Shown piece after piece: positions 24,198 to 33,068 of a DNA stretch of 64,000 nucleotides. Both the position numbers and the translations under genes were made by a program. Positions within the stretch are counted from its first letter, which is position 1. Every line of letters starts with the position of its first letter. The DNA is taken from the NCBI GenBank assembly GCA_030602715.1, contig JAUVZD010000011.1, positions 47,961 to 111,960 of the forward strand. Direction: 5' to 3'. Source of the stretch: Candidatus Coatesiibacteriota bacterium. Lineage in GTDB: Bacteria; RBG-13-66-14; B26-G2; JAUVZD01. A model generated the notes under the pieces. The model had not been told where the DNA came from and searched no databases. It saw nothing but the letters and a program-made list of their open reading frames with translations.

Positions 24198-24818
24198 GTG
24201 AAAAAACAGTTTCCCCTAGCCATTGTATTTATCGCCGGCATGATCTTCATCGTGCAGTTCTTCTCCCCGGCATTCACCCCCATTCAAGAGCGCTTCACTC
24301 ATTGGTATATCGTCGTAGCTGTCTTCGCCTTCGTTTTGGGCTTAGCCAACCTGACCAGACTCAATCTGCAGAAAATTCATCGCCAACAGGAGGGCTGGAT
24401 TTACAGCATACCCCTGCTCATTGGTCTGGCGGGAATGGCTCTCTGCTCGTTCATCTTCGGCATTGAAGAAGGACCCTTCGTATGGCTATTTAACAACATG
24501 ATGCTTCCCATGTCTGCGACCATGTTCTCTCTCCTTGCCTTCTTCGTGGCTTCCGCTTCGTATCGCGCCTTCCGTGCCCGCCACAAGGAAGCGGTTATGC
24601 TATTGGTCGCTGCGGTCATCGTCATGCTGGGTCAGGTCCCCATCGGCTCCGCCGGCTTCATGGAACATCTGAGGCTCTCCGATATCACCCAGTGGATTAT
24701 GGCTTATCCCAATATGGCCGGTCAGCGGGCAATTATGATCGGCGCCGCCCTGGGGGTGGTGGCTATCTCCTTGCGCATCCTTCTGGGCATTGAACGTGCC
24801 TATCTAGGTGAGGATTAA
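24198..24818 (+). CDS. Six-helix integral membrane protein, unknown (operon gene 2)
   Basis: 206 aa, with hydrophobic segments at about residues 8-25, 36-55, 67-90, 97-118, 128-150 and 174-195. Short basic loops (SYRAFRARHKEA) suggest cytoplasmic turns. No motif recognised. It begins 17 bases after the DUF6754-like gene behind a GGGGGAGGAG site, so the two are translated from the same message. Confidence 0.75.
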   Translation: MKKQFPLAIVFIAGMIFIVQFFSPAFTPIQERFTHWYIVVAVFAFVLGLANLTRLNLQKIHRQQEGWIYSIPLLIGLAGMALCSFIFGIEEGPFVWLFNNMMLPMSATMFSLLAFFVASASYRAFRARHKEAVMLLVAAVIVMLGQVPIGSAGFMEHLRLSDITQWIMAYPNMAGQRAIMIGAALGVVAISLRILLGIERAYLGED

Positions 24819-24854
24819 TCCCCTATCCTAAGGTAAAAACGAAAGGGAAAAACA

Positions 24855-25751
24855 ATGGGACTCGTAAAGACTATGTCCAGCTTAGATAGGCGGATTATCT
24901 TCCTAGTCGTCGCCCTGGCGGTAATCATCCCCCTGCTTTTACCCATCGGTCTGCCTATTAAACCTACCGCTCCGGTTAAAGCGTTTTATGATTCCACAGA
25001 GTTGATACCCGAGGGCTCTTATGTGCTTATCTCCTTTGATTACGACCCCGCCACCATGCCCGAGCTTCAGCCCATGGCTATCTCCCTGCTCTATCACTGT
25101 TTCAGCAAAAAATTGAAGGTGGTAATGATGGCCCTCTGGCCCCAGGGTCCTCAGATGGCTGACCTGGCTATGGAGGTGGTCAACCAACAACTGCAAGCTG
25201 AGGGCAAACCCCTGCCGGAATATGGTAAAGACTATGTGAACCTGGGATACAAATCCGGGGGTGGTTTGGTGATTATCGGTCTTGCCACCAACTTCGGCGC
25301 CATCTTTCCCCTGGACACCAACGGAATTCGTATCTCAGAACTTCCGCTCATGGACAAAGTAAAATCCGCCCACGATCTGCAAGCGGTGTTCTCCCTCTCC
25401 GCCGGAGACCCGGGCATCCCCGCATGGGTTATGGTCAGCCGTATGGCTGGTTATCCCACACCGCCCCAGCCGGGTGAGACCGATATCACCGGTAAGATGT
25501 TAATCCTAGGTGGTGCCACCGCAGTCTCCGCCCCACAATTCTACCCCTATCTCAACACCAACCAGATGCAGGGGCTTCTGGGGGGAATGCGCGGTGCCGC
25601 CGACTACGAGACGCTACTCGCATTACCCGGCACAGCGAGTGAGGGTATGGACCCTCAATCTATCGCCCACTTGGTAATCGTGATATTCATCATCATGGCA
25701 AATATATTCTTCTTCCTGGAGAAACGCCAGGAAGAGAGGAAAGCAACCTAA
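24855..25751 (+). CDS. Exported/anchored protein with terminal helices, unknown (operon gene 3)
   Basis: 298 aa. One membrane helix at each end (about residues 14-35 and 272-290) encloses a roughly 235-residue extracytoplasmic alpha/beta domain (VKAFYDSTELIPEGSYVLIS, GKDYVNLGYKSGGGLVIIG, ISELPLMDKVKSAHDLQAVF). The fold is not recognised, but the pattern of short strands and a Gly-Gly loop resembles a Rossmann-like domain. 36 bases after gene 2. Confidence 0.7.
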   Translation: MGLVKTMSSLDRRIIFLVVALAVIIPLLLPIGLPIKPTAPVKAFYDSTELIPEGSYVLISFDYDPATMPELQPMAISLLYHCFSKKLKVVMMALWPQGPQMADLAMEVVNQQLQAEGKPLPEYGKDYVNLGYKSGGGLVIIGLATNFGAIFPLDTNGIRISELPLMDKVKSAHDLQAVFSLSAGDPGIPAWVMVSRMAGYPTPPQPGETDITGKMLILGGATAVSAPQFYPYLNTNQMQGLLGGMRGAADYETLLALPGTASEGMDPQSIAHLVIVIFIIMANIFFFLEKRQEERKAT

Positions 25752-25793
25752 CTCCCCCCGGGGGAGAGACCCTTTACGGAGAGGAATTAAAAA

Positions 25794-26501
25794 ATGGAAA
25801 TCGCAAATATACCCTTCTGGGATTTCTTTGGAGTGTGGGTTGCAGCCCTCCTGACCCTGTTTATCTTTTCCTTTCTTTATAAGGACAACCCATTCTACAA
25901 GTTCGCCGAGCACCTCTTTGTGGGCATATCCGCCGGCTACTTTGTCGGTTACTACTACTATAACGTGCTCTTGCCCAACTTCTGGGAGCCCTTCTACTAC
26001 CAGGGGCGTTATGAGTATCTCATCGCCGTAATCCTGGGAATTACCATCCTTTTCCGCCTCTCCCGCAAGCAGGCTTGGGTGAGCAGATTTGGCTTCGCCT
26101 TCGTCATCGGCTGTGGTGCAGGCATCAACTTCATCGCCTACCTCCAATCCAACGCCCTGGCACAGATATACGGCACCATCACTCCACTGGTCAGTCTGGT
26201 ATCCGGAGAGGGGGGCATCCTGGTTGACTGGAAAAACACCGTCTTCAACCTGGTGGCGATTATCGGGGTATGCTCCGCCCTGACCTACTTCTACTTCTCC
26301 AAACCCCACAAAGGTTTTTTGGGGGGTGTGGCTCGTCTGGGCATCTGGTTCCTGATGATCTCCTTCGGAGCCTCCTTCGGTTACACTGTCATGGCTCGTA
26401 TCTCCCTGCTCATCGGGCGAATGCATTTCCTCATCTTTGACTGGATAGAGACGACAATAAATGTAATCAATGGAAACATCGCCATAGGGTCCACTTTCTG
26501 A
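25794..26501 (+). CDS. Polytopic membrane protein, unknown (operon gene 4)
   Basis: 235 aa with about seven hydrophobic segments, Tyr/Phe-rich near the second helix (GYFVGYYYYNVLLPNFWEPF). No family recognised. GGAGAGGAATT precedes the ATG. Last gene of the operon, followed by a strong terminator. The set (one large anchored receptor-like protein, two polytopic proteins and one double-anchored domain protein) looks like subunits of one inner-membrane complex. Confidence 0.75.
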   Translation: MEIANIPFWDFFGVWVAALLTLFIFSFLYKDNPFYKFAEHLFVGISAGYFVGYYYYNVLLPNFWEPFYYQGRYEYLIAVILGITILFRLSRKQAWVSRFGFAFVIGCGAGINFIAYLQSNALAQIYGTITPLVSLVSGEGGILVDWKNTVFNLVAIIGVCSALTYFYFSKPHKGFLGGVARLGIWFLMISFGASFGYTVMARISLLIGRMHFLIFDWIETTINVINGNIAIGSTF

Positions 26502-26560
26502 GTAAGGTGTCTCAGTAAACCAGCGCCCATAGGTCTTCGTTAAGAACATAATACAATAAA

Positions 26561-26590
26561 AATCCCCCCCCGCTCTGCGGGGGGGGGATT
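26561..26590. terminator. Bidirectional GC-rich terminator
   Basis: AAT-C8-GC / GC-G9-ATT stem with TCT loop, followed by TTTTTC on the plus strand and TTTTTATTG on the minus strand. It ends both the membrane operon and the convergent lipoprotein gene. Confidence 0.9.
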
Positions 26591-26634
26591 TTTTCACAAT
26601 CAAATAACGGTTGAATCCTGCTTGCCGTTATCGC

Positions 26635-27117
26635 CTATTGGATATTTAAAAGCTCCTCCTCCTCCGCCGTTGGGGCGGTCAAGTCTATCTTCCAGACACC
26701 GCCCTCCACTACTAAATTATATACCTCATTTTCCGTGGGGTTCTCACTGCCGTCCACCATATACATCACCCCGGAGATTACCACTCGTGCTCTATCTCCC
26801 TCTATCTTCTGGTCAAGGACGGTATACTCCACCAACTTCACCTTATTGGCGAAATCGTAGAAGTTCTCCTTTGATTCCGGGGTGGAGAGCTGTATCTTAC
26901 TGGTGGAGTTATAACAGTTCAGGGCATCGTAATAATTCTTCTCCTCCAGGGCGTTAAAGTATTTGCGAACGGTTACTTGGGGCTCATCTATGGGCTCCTC
27001 TTTCCCCTCCTGCTCGCTCGCCGCCTTCTCCTGCTTCTTACAGCCCAAGGAGAGGAGTAGCAGACACGTCAGAAGAAGGATTGTGGAGAAGAGTAAAATT
27101 CTGCTGATAGCTGACAT
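26635..27117 (-). CDS. NTF2-like lipoprotein
   Basis: 160 aa. Lipoprotein signal (residues 1-26) ending LLLLSLGC-KK, an acidic linker, then a DUF4878/NTF2-like domain: VRKYFNALEEKNYYDALNCY, KVKLVEYTVLDQKIEGDRAR, VVEGGVWKIDL. Such domains form cone-shaped folds that bind small ligands or partners; the role is unknown. ATG at 27117 follows GGAGG by seven bases. It is related in plan to the four lipoproteins at 59967-62218. Confidence 0.8.
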   Translation of the reverse strand: MSAISRILLFSTILLLTCLLLLSLGCKKQEKAASEQEGKEEPIDEPQVTVRKYFNALEEKNYYDALNCYNSTSKIQLSTPESKENFYDFANKVKLVEYTVLDQKIEGDRARVVISGVMYMVDGSENPTENEVYNLVVEGGVWKIDLTAPTAEEEELLNIQ

Positions 27118-27130
27118 ATCCATCCTCCGT

Positions 27131-27325
27131 CTATGCTTCACTGTTTGCTGAGGAAGAGTCGTTCTCCTGCACCGCCTTGAAATATCTATCCAGCGTCTCC
27201 CTGACGCTTACCTCCTCCGCCGGGGCTTCAGAAATTACCGCCGATTGAAAAGGCATCGCCAGGATACAGACCAAAATAGCACGAAAGAAAGCCTCCCCTT
27301 CGTAGCCATCTCCTCTTGCTTCCAA
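27131..27325 (-). CDS. Short NTF2-like fragment, possibly a decaying gene
   Basis: Open frame of 64 codons whose end (VRETLDRYFKAVQENDSSSA) matches only the first helix of the NTF2-like domain in the neighbouring lipoprotein. The preceding segment (ILVCILAMPFQSAVIS) could be a signal peptide. No convincing start: the best ribosome sites favour another frame that stops early. A truncated paralogue is the likeliest reading, but it could be a small real gene. Confidence 0.3.
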   Translation of the reverse strand: MEARGDGYEGEAFFRAILVCILAMPFQSAVISEAPAEEVSVRETLDRYFKAVQENDSSSANSEA

Positions 27326-27351
27326 TTTGATTTCCCAACAGCAGAAATATC

Positions 27352-27948
27352 TTAAACCTCGGTTCTGCCCAGAAGAGCCCTAGCCAAGGTTACAGAATCA
27401 GCATACTCCAGATCACCACCTACCGGCAGACCACTGGCAAGACGGGTTACCTTCACCCCCAAAGGCTTCATAAGCTTGGAAATGTATAATGTGGTAGCGT
27501 CGCCCTCCACACTGGGATTGACGGCGATGATAACCTCTTCAACATCTTTTGCCCGCTTAACCAGCTCATTGACGGTCAAATCCTCCGGACCCACTCCGTC
27601 CAGGGGGGAGATGATGCCTCCCAGCACATGATAGAGACCCCCATATTCCCCCGAACGCTCAATGGAGATGACCGCCGCCGCATCCTCAACCACACATATG
27701 ATGGAGCGGTCCCGGGATTGGTCAGCACAGATGTCACAGCACTCATCCTCCGACAGGTTTCCGCAGTGGGGGCATGGGTGAACATGTCTGCGGGACTCCA
27801 CCATCTTAGCCGCCAACTCCTCCACCCGCTCAAGCGGCTGACGGATAAGATAAAGTGCCAACCTCTGAGCGCTTCTGCGCCCGATGCCCGGCAGGCGGGA
27901 GAGCTCGTCTATCAGCTCAGCCAATTTTCCACGATAATCGGTAGCCAT
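27352..27948 (-). CDS. recR: Recombination mediator RecR
   Basis: 198 aa, full length. Seen: helix-hairpin-helix region LSRLPGIGRRSAQRLALYL, zinc finger CPHCGNLSEDECCDIC (residues 59-74), Toprim domain from CVVEDAAAV to NPSVEGDATTLYI, and the C-terminal LPVGGDLEYADSVTLARALLGR. RecR with RecO/RecF loads RecA at gapped DNA. In many bacteria recR follows dnaX and the YbaB gene; here it is isolated from them. Confidence 0.97.
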   Translation of the reverse strand: MATDYRGKLAELIDELSRLPGIGRRSAQRLALYLIRQPLERVEELAAKMVESRRHVHPCPHCGNLSEDECCDICADQSRDRSIICVVEDAAAVISIERSGEYGGLYHVLGGIISPLDGVGPEDLTVNELVKRAKDVEEVIIAVNPSVEGDATTLYISKLMKPLGVKVTRLASGLPVGGDLEYADSVTLARALLGRTEV

Positions 27949-28120
27949 GACGGTATGCCCCTCAAGATAGATATGATGATAAATAAATTGGAATGGATTG
28001 TCAAGGAGGGAGAAGTCGTGCGGTCGTGCACGGGAGCCTAAGACCTCAAAGATAACTCAATCACTTCACAAGGATTTTAATCGGTGGGGACCCATCTCAT
28101 AGCTTCCCGATAAAAAAAGA

Positions 28121-28145
28121 GGAGCGTTGTTCGCCACAACACTCC
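28121..28145 (-). terminator. Terminator of TPR protein gene
   Basis: Minus strand GGAGTGTTGT...ACAACGCTCC stem, one mismatch, followed by TCTTTTTTTA. Confidence 0.85.
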
Positions 28146-28172
28146 CGAAAGCGTCGCACCTTTCACCTCAGT

Positions 28173-29507
28173 CTATCCTTGTCCGTCTTTCATCCGCTCG
28201 GTCAGTTCGCGCAGGCGCTGTTTCACATCCAGGTAATCAACATCCACAGCATATATCTCCCGCAGTTGGTTGAGCATCCCCTCAATGTTACCCAGGTTCT
28301 CATGAGCCCGAGCCAGGTTGTAGCGCAAGCCCAAATGTTCCTCCTCTCGGCCGGGGGTGGAAAGCCCACGCTCATACTCCTTGATGGCTAACTCCACCTC
28401 ACCCCGTTCCATAAAACACAACCCCAGCATATTACAGCTCCTCACTCGCAGGCGAGGGTCTCGGCTGGCAACCTGCAGTTCCTTTATCGCCTCATCAAAC
28501 ATATCCATCTCCAGATACGCCAAGCCCAGATCATAATGCGTTTTGGGGTCCTCCAGACTACGGGGCAAGCTATCCTCAACGTGACCCAACTCCTCCAAAA
28601 TGGAGTCCAGACTGGCCATAACCTCCTCACTCATCTCTCTGCGGAAATCGGATGAGGTCCTCCCGGGAGAGTAGCCGGGAGCGGGCGCGGACTGGACAGA
28701 AACCCGGGTGGGGACGGAGCCCAACTGGGTCATGCGGGCTTTTGCCAGTTCGTGGGCTGGGTCCAGCTCTGTAATCTTCTGGAAACAGGCGACAGCCTTC
28801 TCCTCTATTCCCCGCTGGGAGAGCACCTCCCCCAACAGGAAGAGCTCCTCCAGAAGCTCTCGCCGTTTTCTTGCCAGGGAAAGGAACTCCAGGCGCTTCT
28901 TGCGGGCGGAGATGGAATCGGGGCGAATCCGCAGGATATACTCATACTGGCGGGCGGAACGGTCATAATCCCCACTCTCGGCGTAGGCTTGCCCGGCACG
29001 GATGAATGAGTCCAGCGCCTCCCCCAGCGAGTTGCGCCGCTGATATATCTCACCCAGCCGTTCGTAAGCCAGGGCGGTCTCCTTGCCAATCTCAATGATG
29101 CGCTGGTATTCGCTAACTGCCCGCTGGGTACGCTCCGCCTTCAGATACAGTTCCGCCAGCTCGTAGCGCAGGGTCACCTCCTCTGGCAGCTTATCCAGGA
29201 AGAATTTACAGATTTTGATTGCCGAATCCATCAACCCCTGTTCGGCATAAAGACTGGCTACGGAGGCATATTCCTGTCCCGCTTTTTTGGTCTCCCCCAA
29301 CTGGAAATACATATCCGCCAAAGTGTGCCGAGCGTTGGAAGGCAGGGGTGAGAGGGCGTCAGCGGTCTCGTAATAGGCTATCGCCTCTTCCTGCTCACCG
29401 CTCTGCCAGAGGATATCGCCATAGCGGATATACTCCTGGCTGGCTAGCTCCAGATGACCGTTAGCCTCGTATTCAAGTGCCCTGGCTAATATCTCTTCAG
29501 CCTTCAT
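28173..29507 (-). CDS. Tetratricopeptide repeat protein
   Basis: 444 aa, cytoplasmic, no signal. About six TPR units in residues 1-255 (e.g. EEAIAYYETADALSPLP, TQRAVSEYQRIIEIG, DRSARQYEYILRIRPDS), a Ser/Pro-rich linker (about 265-290), a short acidic helix (MASLDSILEELGHVED), then three or four more TPRs to the C-terminus. The layout is that of a scaffolding protein with two superhelical arms; partner unknown. ATG at 29507 preferred over a TTG two codons upstream; neither has a strong site. Confidence 0.85.
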   Translation of the reverse strand: MKAEEILARALEYEANGHLELASQEYIRYGDILWQSGEQEEAIAYYETADALSPLPSNARHTLADMYFQLGETKKAGQEYASVASLYAEQGLMDSAIKICKFFLDKLPEEVTLRYELAELYLKAERTQRAVSEYQRIIEIGKETALAYERLGEIYQRRNSLGEALDSFIRAGQAYAESGDYDRSARQYEYILRIRPDSISARKKRLEFLSLARKRRELLEELFLLGEVLSQRGIEEKAVACFQKITELDPAHELAKARMTQLGSVPTRVSVQSAPAPGYSPGRTSSDFRREMSEEVMASLDSILEELGHVEDSLPRSLEDPKTHYDLGLAYLEMDMFDEAIKELQVASRDPRLRVRSCNMLGLCFMERGEVELAIKEYERGLSTPGREEEHLGLRYNLARAHENLGNIEGMLNQLREIYAVDVDYLDVKQRLRELTERMKDGQG

Positions 29508-29545
29508 ATCCAATCAAAGGGATGTTTTTCCAGAAAAATAGCATA

Positions 29546-30310
29546 TCACAAAAGCCTGATGTCTCCATCAAAAAAGGAAGGCACTGCCTGTGTAGAATCT
29601 AACATAGCGGCAAACTCCAAATCCGCTGCAAGCCCCAAAGAGCTCAAGTGTCGTCCATGTTTGCTTCCCATAAGCATGGAAAGTATATCCTTTCCGTAAA
29701 CTCCGTAGAGTTTCACCGCCACCTCAGCGCTCTCAGATAACTCCATCGGCACTCCAACCTTCAGATAATCGCTTGCCAGCTGCGCAGTCAATGCACCACA
29801 GCAGACCGCATCTTCAATGCAGAACCGCCCCAGTTTGCCACTGCAGAGCATTATCACTTCCCCGTCGGGCGCACCGTCACCCAAGCCGAGGATCCTTTGG
29901 GTCACCGCCCTCAAATTGTTGAAGCAAGCCAGAAGAACGGTATTCGCCCCAACTGTGGTGTTCAGTGCCCGTGTGCCGTTGGTGGTGGAGAAGATTAGGG
30001 TCCGTCCGGCGACCCTTTCAGCGGTGTACTCCCGGGGGCTGTTGCCCATATGGAAGCCGTCTACGATTAATCCACCCCGTTCACCGCAGAGCAGAGCATC
30101 GGACAGCTTCCCTGCCCTGTTGAAGGCATCCTGGACATCCTCAGCCGGTATGACCCGTTCGGCTCCACTGGCAAATGCAGTGGTGATGGTGGTGGTTGCT
30201 CTGAGAACATCCACCACCACAACCAACCTACCAGCAAAATCTATTCTATACTCCTCTCGCCCCCTCTCTACCTCATCCGGGGAGAGGACCACATCTATTT
30301 TGACCGTCAT
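29546..30310 (-). CDS. comB: 2-phosphosulfolactate phosphatase family protein
   Basis: 254 aa. ComB-family motifs: VVVVDVLRATTTITTAFASG (residues 30-49), LCGERGG, MGNSPREYTAE, IFSTTNGTRAL, CSGKLGRFCIEDAVCCGAL. ComB removes phosphate from 2-phospho-3-sulfolactate in coenzyme M synthesis, but many bacteria without coenzyme M carry it, so the true substrate here is open. It has its own promoter at 30348-30376. Confidence 0.9.
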   Translation of the reverse strand: MTVKIDVVLSPDEVERGREEYRIDFAGRLVVVVDVLRATTTITTAFASGAERVIPAEDVQDAFNRAGKLSDALLCGERGGLIVDGFHMGNSPREYTAERVAGRTLIFSTTNGTRALNTTVGANTVLLACFNNLRAVTQRILGLGDGAPDGEVIMLCSGKLGRFCIEDAVCCGALTAQLASDYLKVGVPMELSESAEVAVKLYGVYGKDILSMLMGSKHGRHLSSLGLAADLEFAAMLDSTQAVPSFFDGDIRLL

Positions 30311-30347
30311 TACGATTGTATCTATCTACTTCCTTAAGTGAATATAT

Positions 30348-30376
30348 ATTATAGCAGAGTTTTATAGGAAAGGCAA
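30348..30376 (-). promoter_or_regulatory. Promoter of comB
   Basis: Minus strand TTGCCT (30376-30371), 17-base spacer, TATAAT (30353-30348) with an upstream TG (TGCTATAAT). Confidence 0.85.
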
Positions 30377-30391
30377 GGGGGAAAGAGAGGA

Positions 30392-32497
30392 TTATATCCT
30401 GCGCAAGCACCTCATCCCATTAAATATGACTACGATACTGGCTCCCATATCGGCGAACACCGCCATCCACAGGGTTGCCAGTCCGAAAACCGCAAGCGCC
30501 AGAAAGACAGCTTTTATGGAGAGAGCCAGAACGACATTTTGAACAACGATGCGCATGGTCTTCCGGGAGAGATTTAGAAGGGCGGGAAGCTTCCTTAAGT
30601 CATCCCCCATCAGGGCTACATCGGCATTCTCTATAGCCGCATCGGAGCCGACTGCACCCATAGCCACCCCCACATCTGCAACTACCAGAGCGGGCGCGTC
30701 ATTGACTCCGTCCCCGACCATCATCACCGCACCGATGCGCTCACCAAGCTCTTGCACCACCTCAGCCTTGGCTTGGGGAAGGAGTCCGGACCAAACCTGG
30801 TCCATTTCCGCCTGGCGGGCAAATTCCTCTGCGGTCACCTCATTATCTCCGGTTAACATAACCAGATGTCTTATTCCCATCCGCCTAAGCTCCTCAACGC
30901 TCTCCTTTGCTTCATCCCGCAAGCGGTCGTCAAAAGCGATGATCCCCACAACCCCTGCAGAGTTTGCCAGAAGCACGGCGGTCTTGTAACCCGCTATCTG
31001 TCGCTCCAGTTCGTCGTGTATCTTGTGGTCGCACCAGCCCCACTCCTCCACCATCAGATGGTTGCCGAGGATGTAACGCCGTCCCTCCACCACTCCCACC
31101 ACACCTCTTCCGGGAACGGCCTTAAAGGAATCGGCTGGCAGGGGGGATATGCCCTGTCGCTGGGAGTATGTGCGGATAGCCCGTGCCAGGTGGTGTTCGG
31201 AGCCCACCTCCAACGAGACGGCTATGGTAAGGAGTTCTTCCTTGGGAAAGGAGTTATGGGGTATGACAGCCGATACCTGGAGCCGACCCACCGTCAAGGT
31301 GCCGGTCTTGTCCAGGGCGACGACTGCGGTTTTACGTATCTGCTCCAGATGAATTCCACCTTTAATAAGCACACCACTGCGAGCGGCGGCGGTCAGAGCG
31401 GATATGATGGTTACCGGGGTGGAGATGACCAGAGCGCAAGGACAGGAGATGACCAGAAGCACCAGAGCACGATAGACCCAGGTGAGCCACCCGGCGCCGA
31501 GGAGAAGGGGAGGTATTATGGCAACCATTGCTGCGGAAGCGACCACCAACGGCGTGTAATAAGCGGCGAAGCGGTCAATGAAACGATGAACTTTGGCTCT
31601 TCTGGTGCGAGCCTCCTCCACCAGGTGGACGATTCTTGCCAGGGTGGTATCCCGATAACCGGCGGTGACCCGCACGGTGAGGGCTCCCTCTCCGTTCATG
31701 GTTCCGGCAAAGACCTCATCATCCGCTTCCTTCAAAACGGGGATGGATTCGCCGGTAATGGTGCTCTGGTCAACATGAGATCGCCCTTCCAGGATAATCC
31801 CATCCAGAGGTATGCGCTCCCCCTCCCGGATGAGAATCTCCCCACCCAAAGCCACCCCCTCCACTGGCACTTCAACAACTGAGTTATCGGAAATCAAATT
31901 AGCCATCGGTGGTGAAAGCTCGGTAAGTTTCTCCACCGCCCGACGCACCCGCCCCATGGTATAGCCCTCTATCAACTCAGCCAGTGAGAAGAGGAAGATG
32001 ACCACCGCAGCCTCACTCCACTCCCCGATTATCGCCGCTCCCAGAACCGCCACGGTCATCAGGAAGTTCATATCCAGCCTACGGCTCAGGAGAGTGCGCA
32101 GACCCTGATATGCAATCCGATACCCCCCCAGAAGAATCGCCGCCGTCAGCAGGGGGACAAGAACATATAAGGGGAAGCCGAGAAAGTCCAGGACGGTGCC
32201 GGTGACCGCTAAAAAACCGCTTAAGGTGGTGGTGATGAGCTTGGCGGGGAGCTTGCGCCCTTCATTTGGTTCAATTCTGGGTGGATAACCCTCGCCTGCC
32301 AAAAGATCAGCCAGTCTCTGTGGGTCGGTCAGCTCGGGGTGATAGTGGATGATGATGGTGGAAGAAACCAGGTCAATATCGGCACCGACTATCCCCTCCT
32401 TACTTTGAATGGACGAAACCAGCTTGGAGGCACAACTGGGGCAGTCCATTGTTGGCAGAAGGAACTTTATCTTTGCACTGGATTGGCTCTCAACCAT
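30392..32497 (-). CDS. Zn/Cd/Pb-type P1B ATPase
   Basis: 701 aa. N-terminal heavy-metal-associated domain with MDCPSCAS, then eight membrane helices. Signature elements seen: STITGESIPV (actuator), the intramembrane SCPCALVISTP, phosphorylation site ALDKTGTLTVG, GSEHHLARAI (the HP-locus region, here HH), and VGDGVNDAPAL. The CPC context followed by TPVTIISALTAAARSGVLIKGG is that of the ZntA/CadA subgroup, exporting divalent Zn, Cd or Pb rather than copper. ATG at 32497 is the first good start. Two small membrane proteins, one Met/His-rich, are encoded upstream on the same strand and may be functionally linked. Confidence 0.94.
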   Translation of the reverse strand: MVESQSSAKIKFLLPTMDCPSCASKLVSSIQSKEGIVGADIDLVSSTIIIHYHPELTDPQRLADLLAGEGYPPRIEPNEGRKLPAKLITTTLSGFLAVTGTVLDFLGFPLYVLVPLLTAAILLGGYRIAYQGLRTLLSRRLDMNFLMTVAVLGAAIIGEWSEAAVVIFLFSLAELIEGYTMGRVRRAVEKLTELSPPMANLISDNSVVEVPVEGVALGGEILIREGERIPLDGIILEGRSHVDQSTITGESIPVLKEADDEVFAGTMNGEGALTVRVTAGYRDTTLARIVHLVEEARTRRAKVHRFIDRFAAYYTPLVVASAAMVAIIPPLLLGAGWLTWVYRALVLLVISCPCALVISTPVTIISALTAAARSGVLIKGGIHLEQIRKTAVVALDKTGTLTVGRLQVSAVIPHNSFPKEELLTIAVSLEVGSEHHLARAIRTYSQRQGISPLPADSFKAVPGRGVVGVVEGRRYILGNHLMVEEWGWCDHKIHDELERQIAGYKTAVLLANSAGVVGIIAFDDRLRDEAKESVEELRRMGIRHLVMLTGDNEVTAEEFARQAEMDQVWSGLLPQAKAEVVQELGERIGAVMMVGDGVNDAPALVVADVGVAMGAVGSDAAIENADVALMGDDLRKLPALLNLSRKTMRIVVQNVVLALSIKAVFLALAVFGLATLWMAVFADMGASIVVIFNGMRCLRRI

Positions 32498-32569
32498 TAT
32501 CGCAAAAAACCCTCCCAAAAACCCCAGGTTTTATCCAGGGGAGGATGAGGAATACTGTGCTCCGTCGGA

Positions 32570-32926
32570 CTATTCTCCCTCGGGACCGTAGCCTGGCTTA
32601 TAGCCCTTCTCCTGCTTATAACCGATGGGAGTTCCCTCCTCGTTGGTCTCCACCCCCATCAGGTCTTCAATGTAATCCCCCTTCTTTCCCTCAGGAATCC
32701 TCAGCATCTCCGAGGATACTGTAACCTCCTGGGATGAATGTTCATCCTCACCCACCAGGTCAAAGATGATAAAGGAGAGAGCAGAAACCAGGGAGATACC
32801 CACGATGAACCACGCACCTATCTTTGCCAGCGCAAGCTCAACGCCCTTCAGCTTATCAAACTTGGTGAGCAGTAACAAACCCACAGCCATGGAGATGAGG
32901 AAGAGGAAGACGGGAATATAGAACAT
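32570..32926 (-). CDS. Two-helix membrane protein, paralogue of next gene
   Basis: 118 aa. MFYIPVFLFLISMAVGLLLL and a second helix (KIGAWFIVGISLVSALSFII) are followed by an acidic cytoplasmic or periplasmic tail of about 60 residues. The two helices align closely with those of the protein at 33069-33473. ATG at 32926 has GGAGGAG upstream; an in-frame Met 16 codons earlier does not. Unknown function; the position next to a metal ATPase suggests metal or envelope stress. Confidence 0.75.
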   Translation of the reverse strand: MFYIPVFLFLISMAVGLLLLTKFDKLKGVELALAKIGAWFIVGISLVSALSFIIFDLVGEDEHSSQEVTVSSEMLRIPEGKKGDYIEDLMGVETNEEGTPIGYKQEKGYKPGYGPEGE

Positions 32927-33016
32927 AGCTCTCCTCCCGGTTCTGTCCTTAGCCAATTTACCCCAATAATACAAACCGAAAGCACACTATTCAATCACAA
33001 TAGGTCACCAAAAAAA

Positions 33017-33044
33017 TGCTTCCAGATTCCCACATCTGGAAGCA
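33017..33044 (-). terminator. Terminator of Met/His-rich membrane protein gene
   Basis: Perfect 11-bp stem TGCTTCCAGAT/ATCTGGAAGCA; on the minus strand it is followed by TTTTTTTGG. Confidence 0.9.
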
Positions 33045-33068
33045 CTCCTTGCAGGGAAAAATCCCCCA

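Noticed and set aside
25623..26603. 326-codon open frame on the minus strand opposite membrane operon genes 3 and 4
   Set aside because: The translated sequence is low-complexity Gly/Asp/Glu/His, mirrors hydrophobic codons on the other strand, and crosses a terminator.
30866..31882. 338-codon plus-strand frame opposite the P-type ATPase
   Set aside because: Antisense of a certain gene with all its motifs in order; composition is not protein-like.
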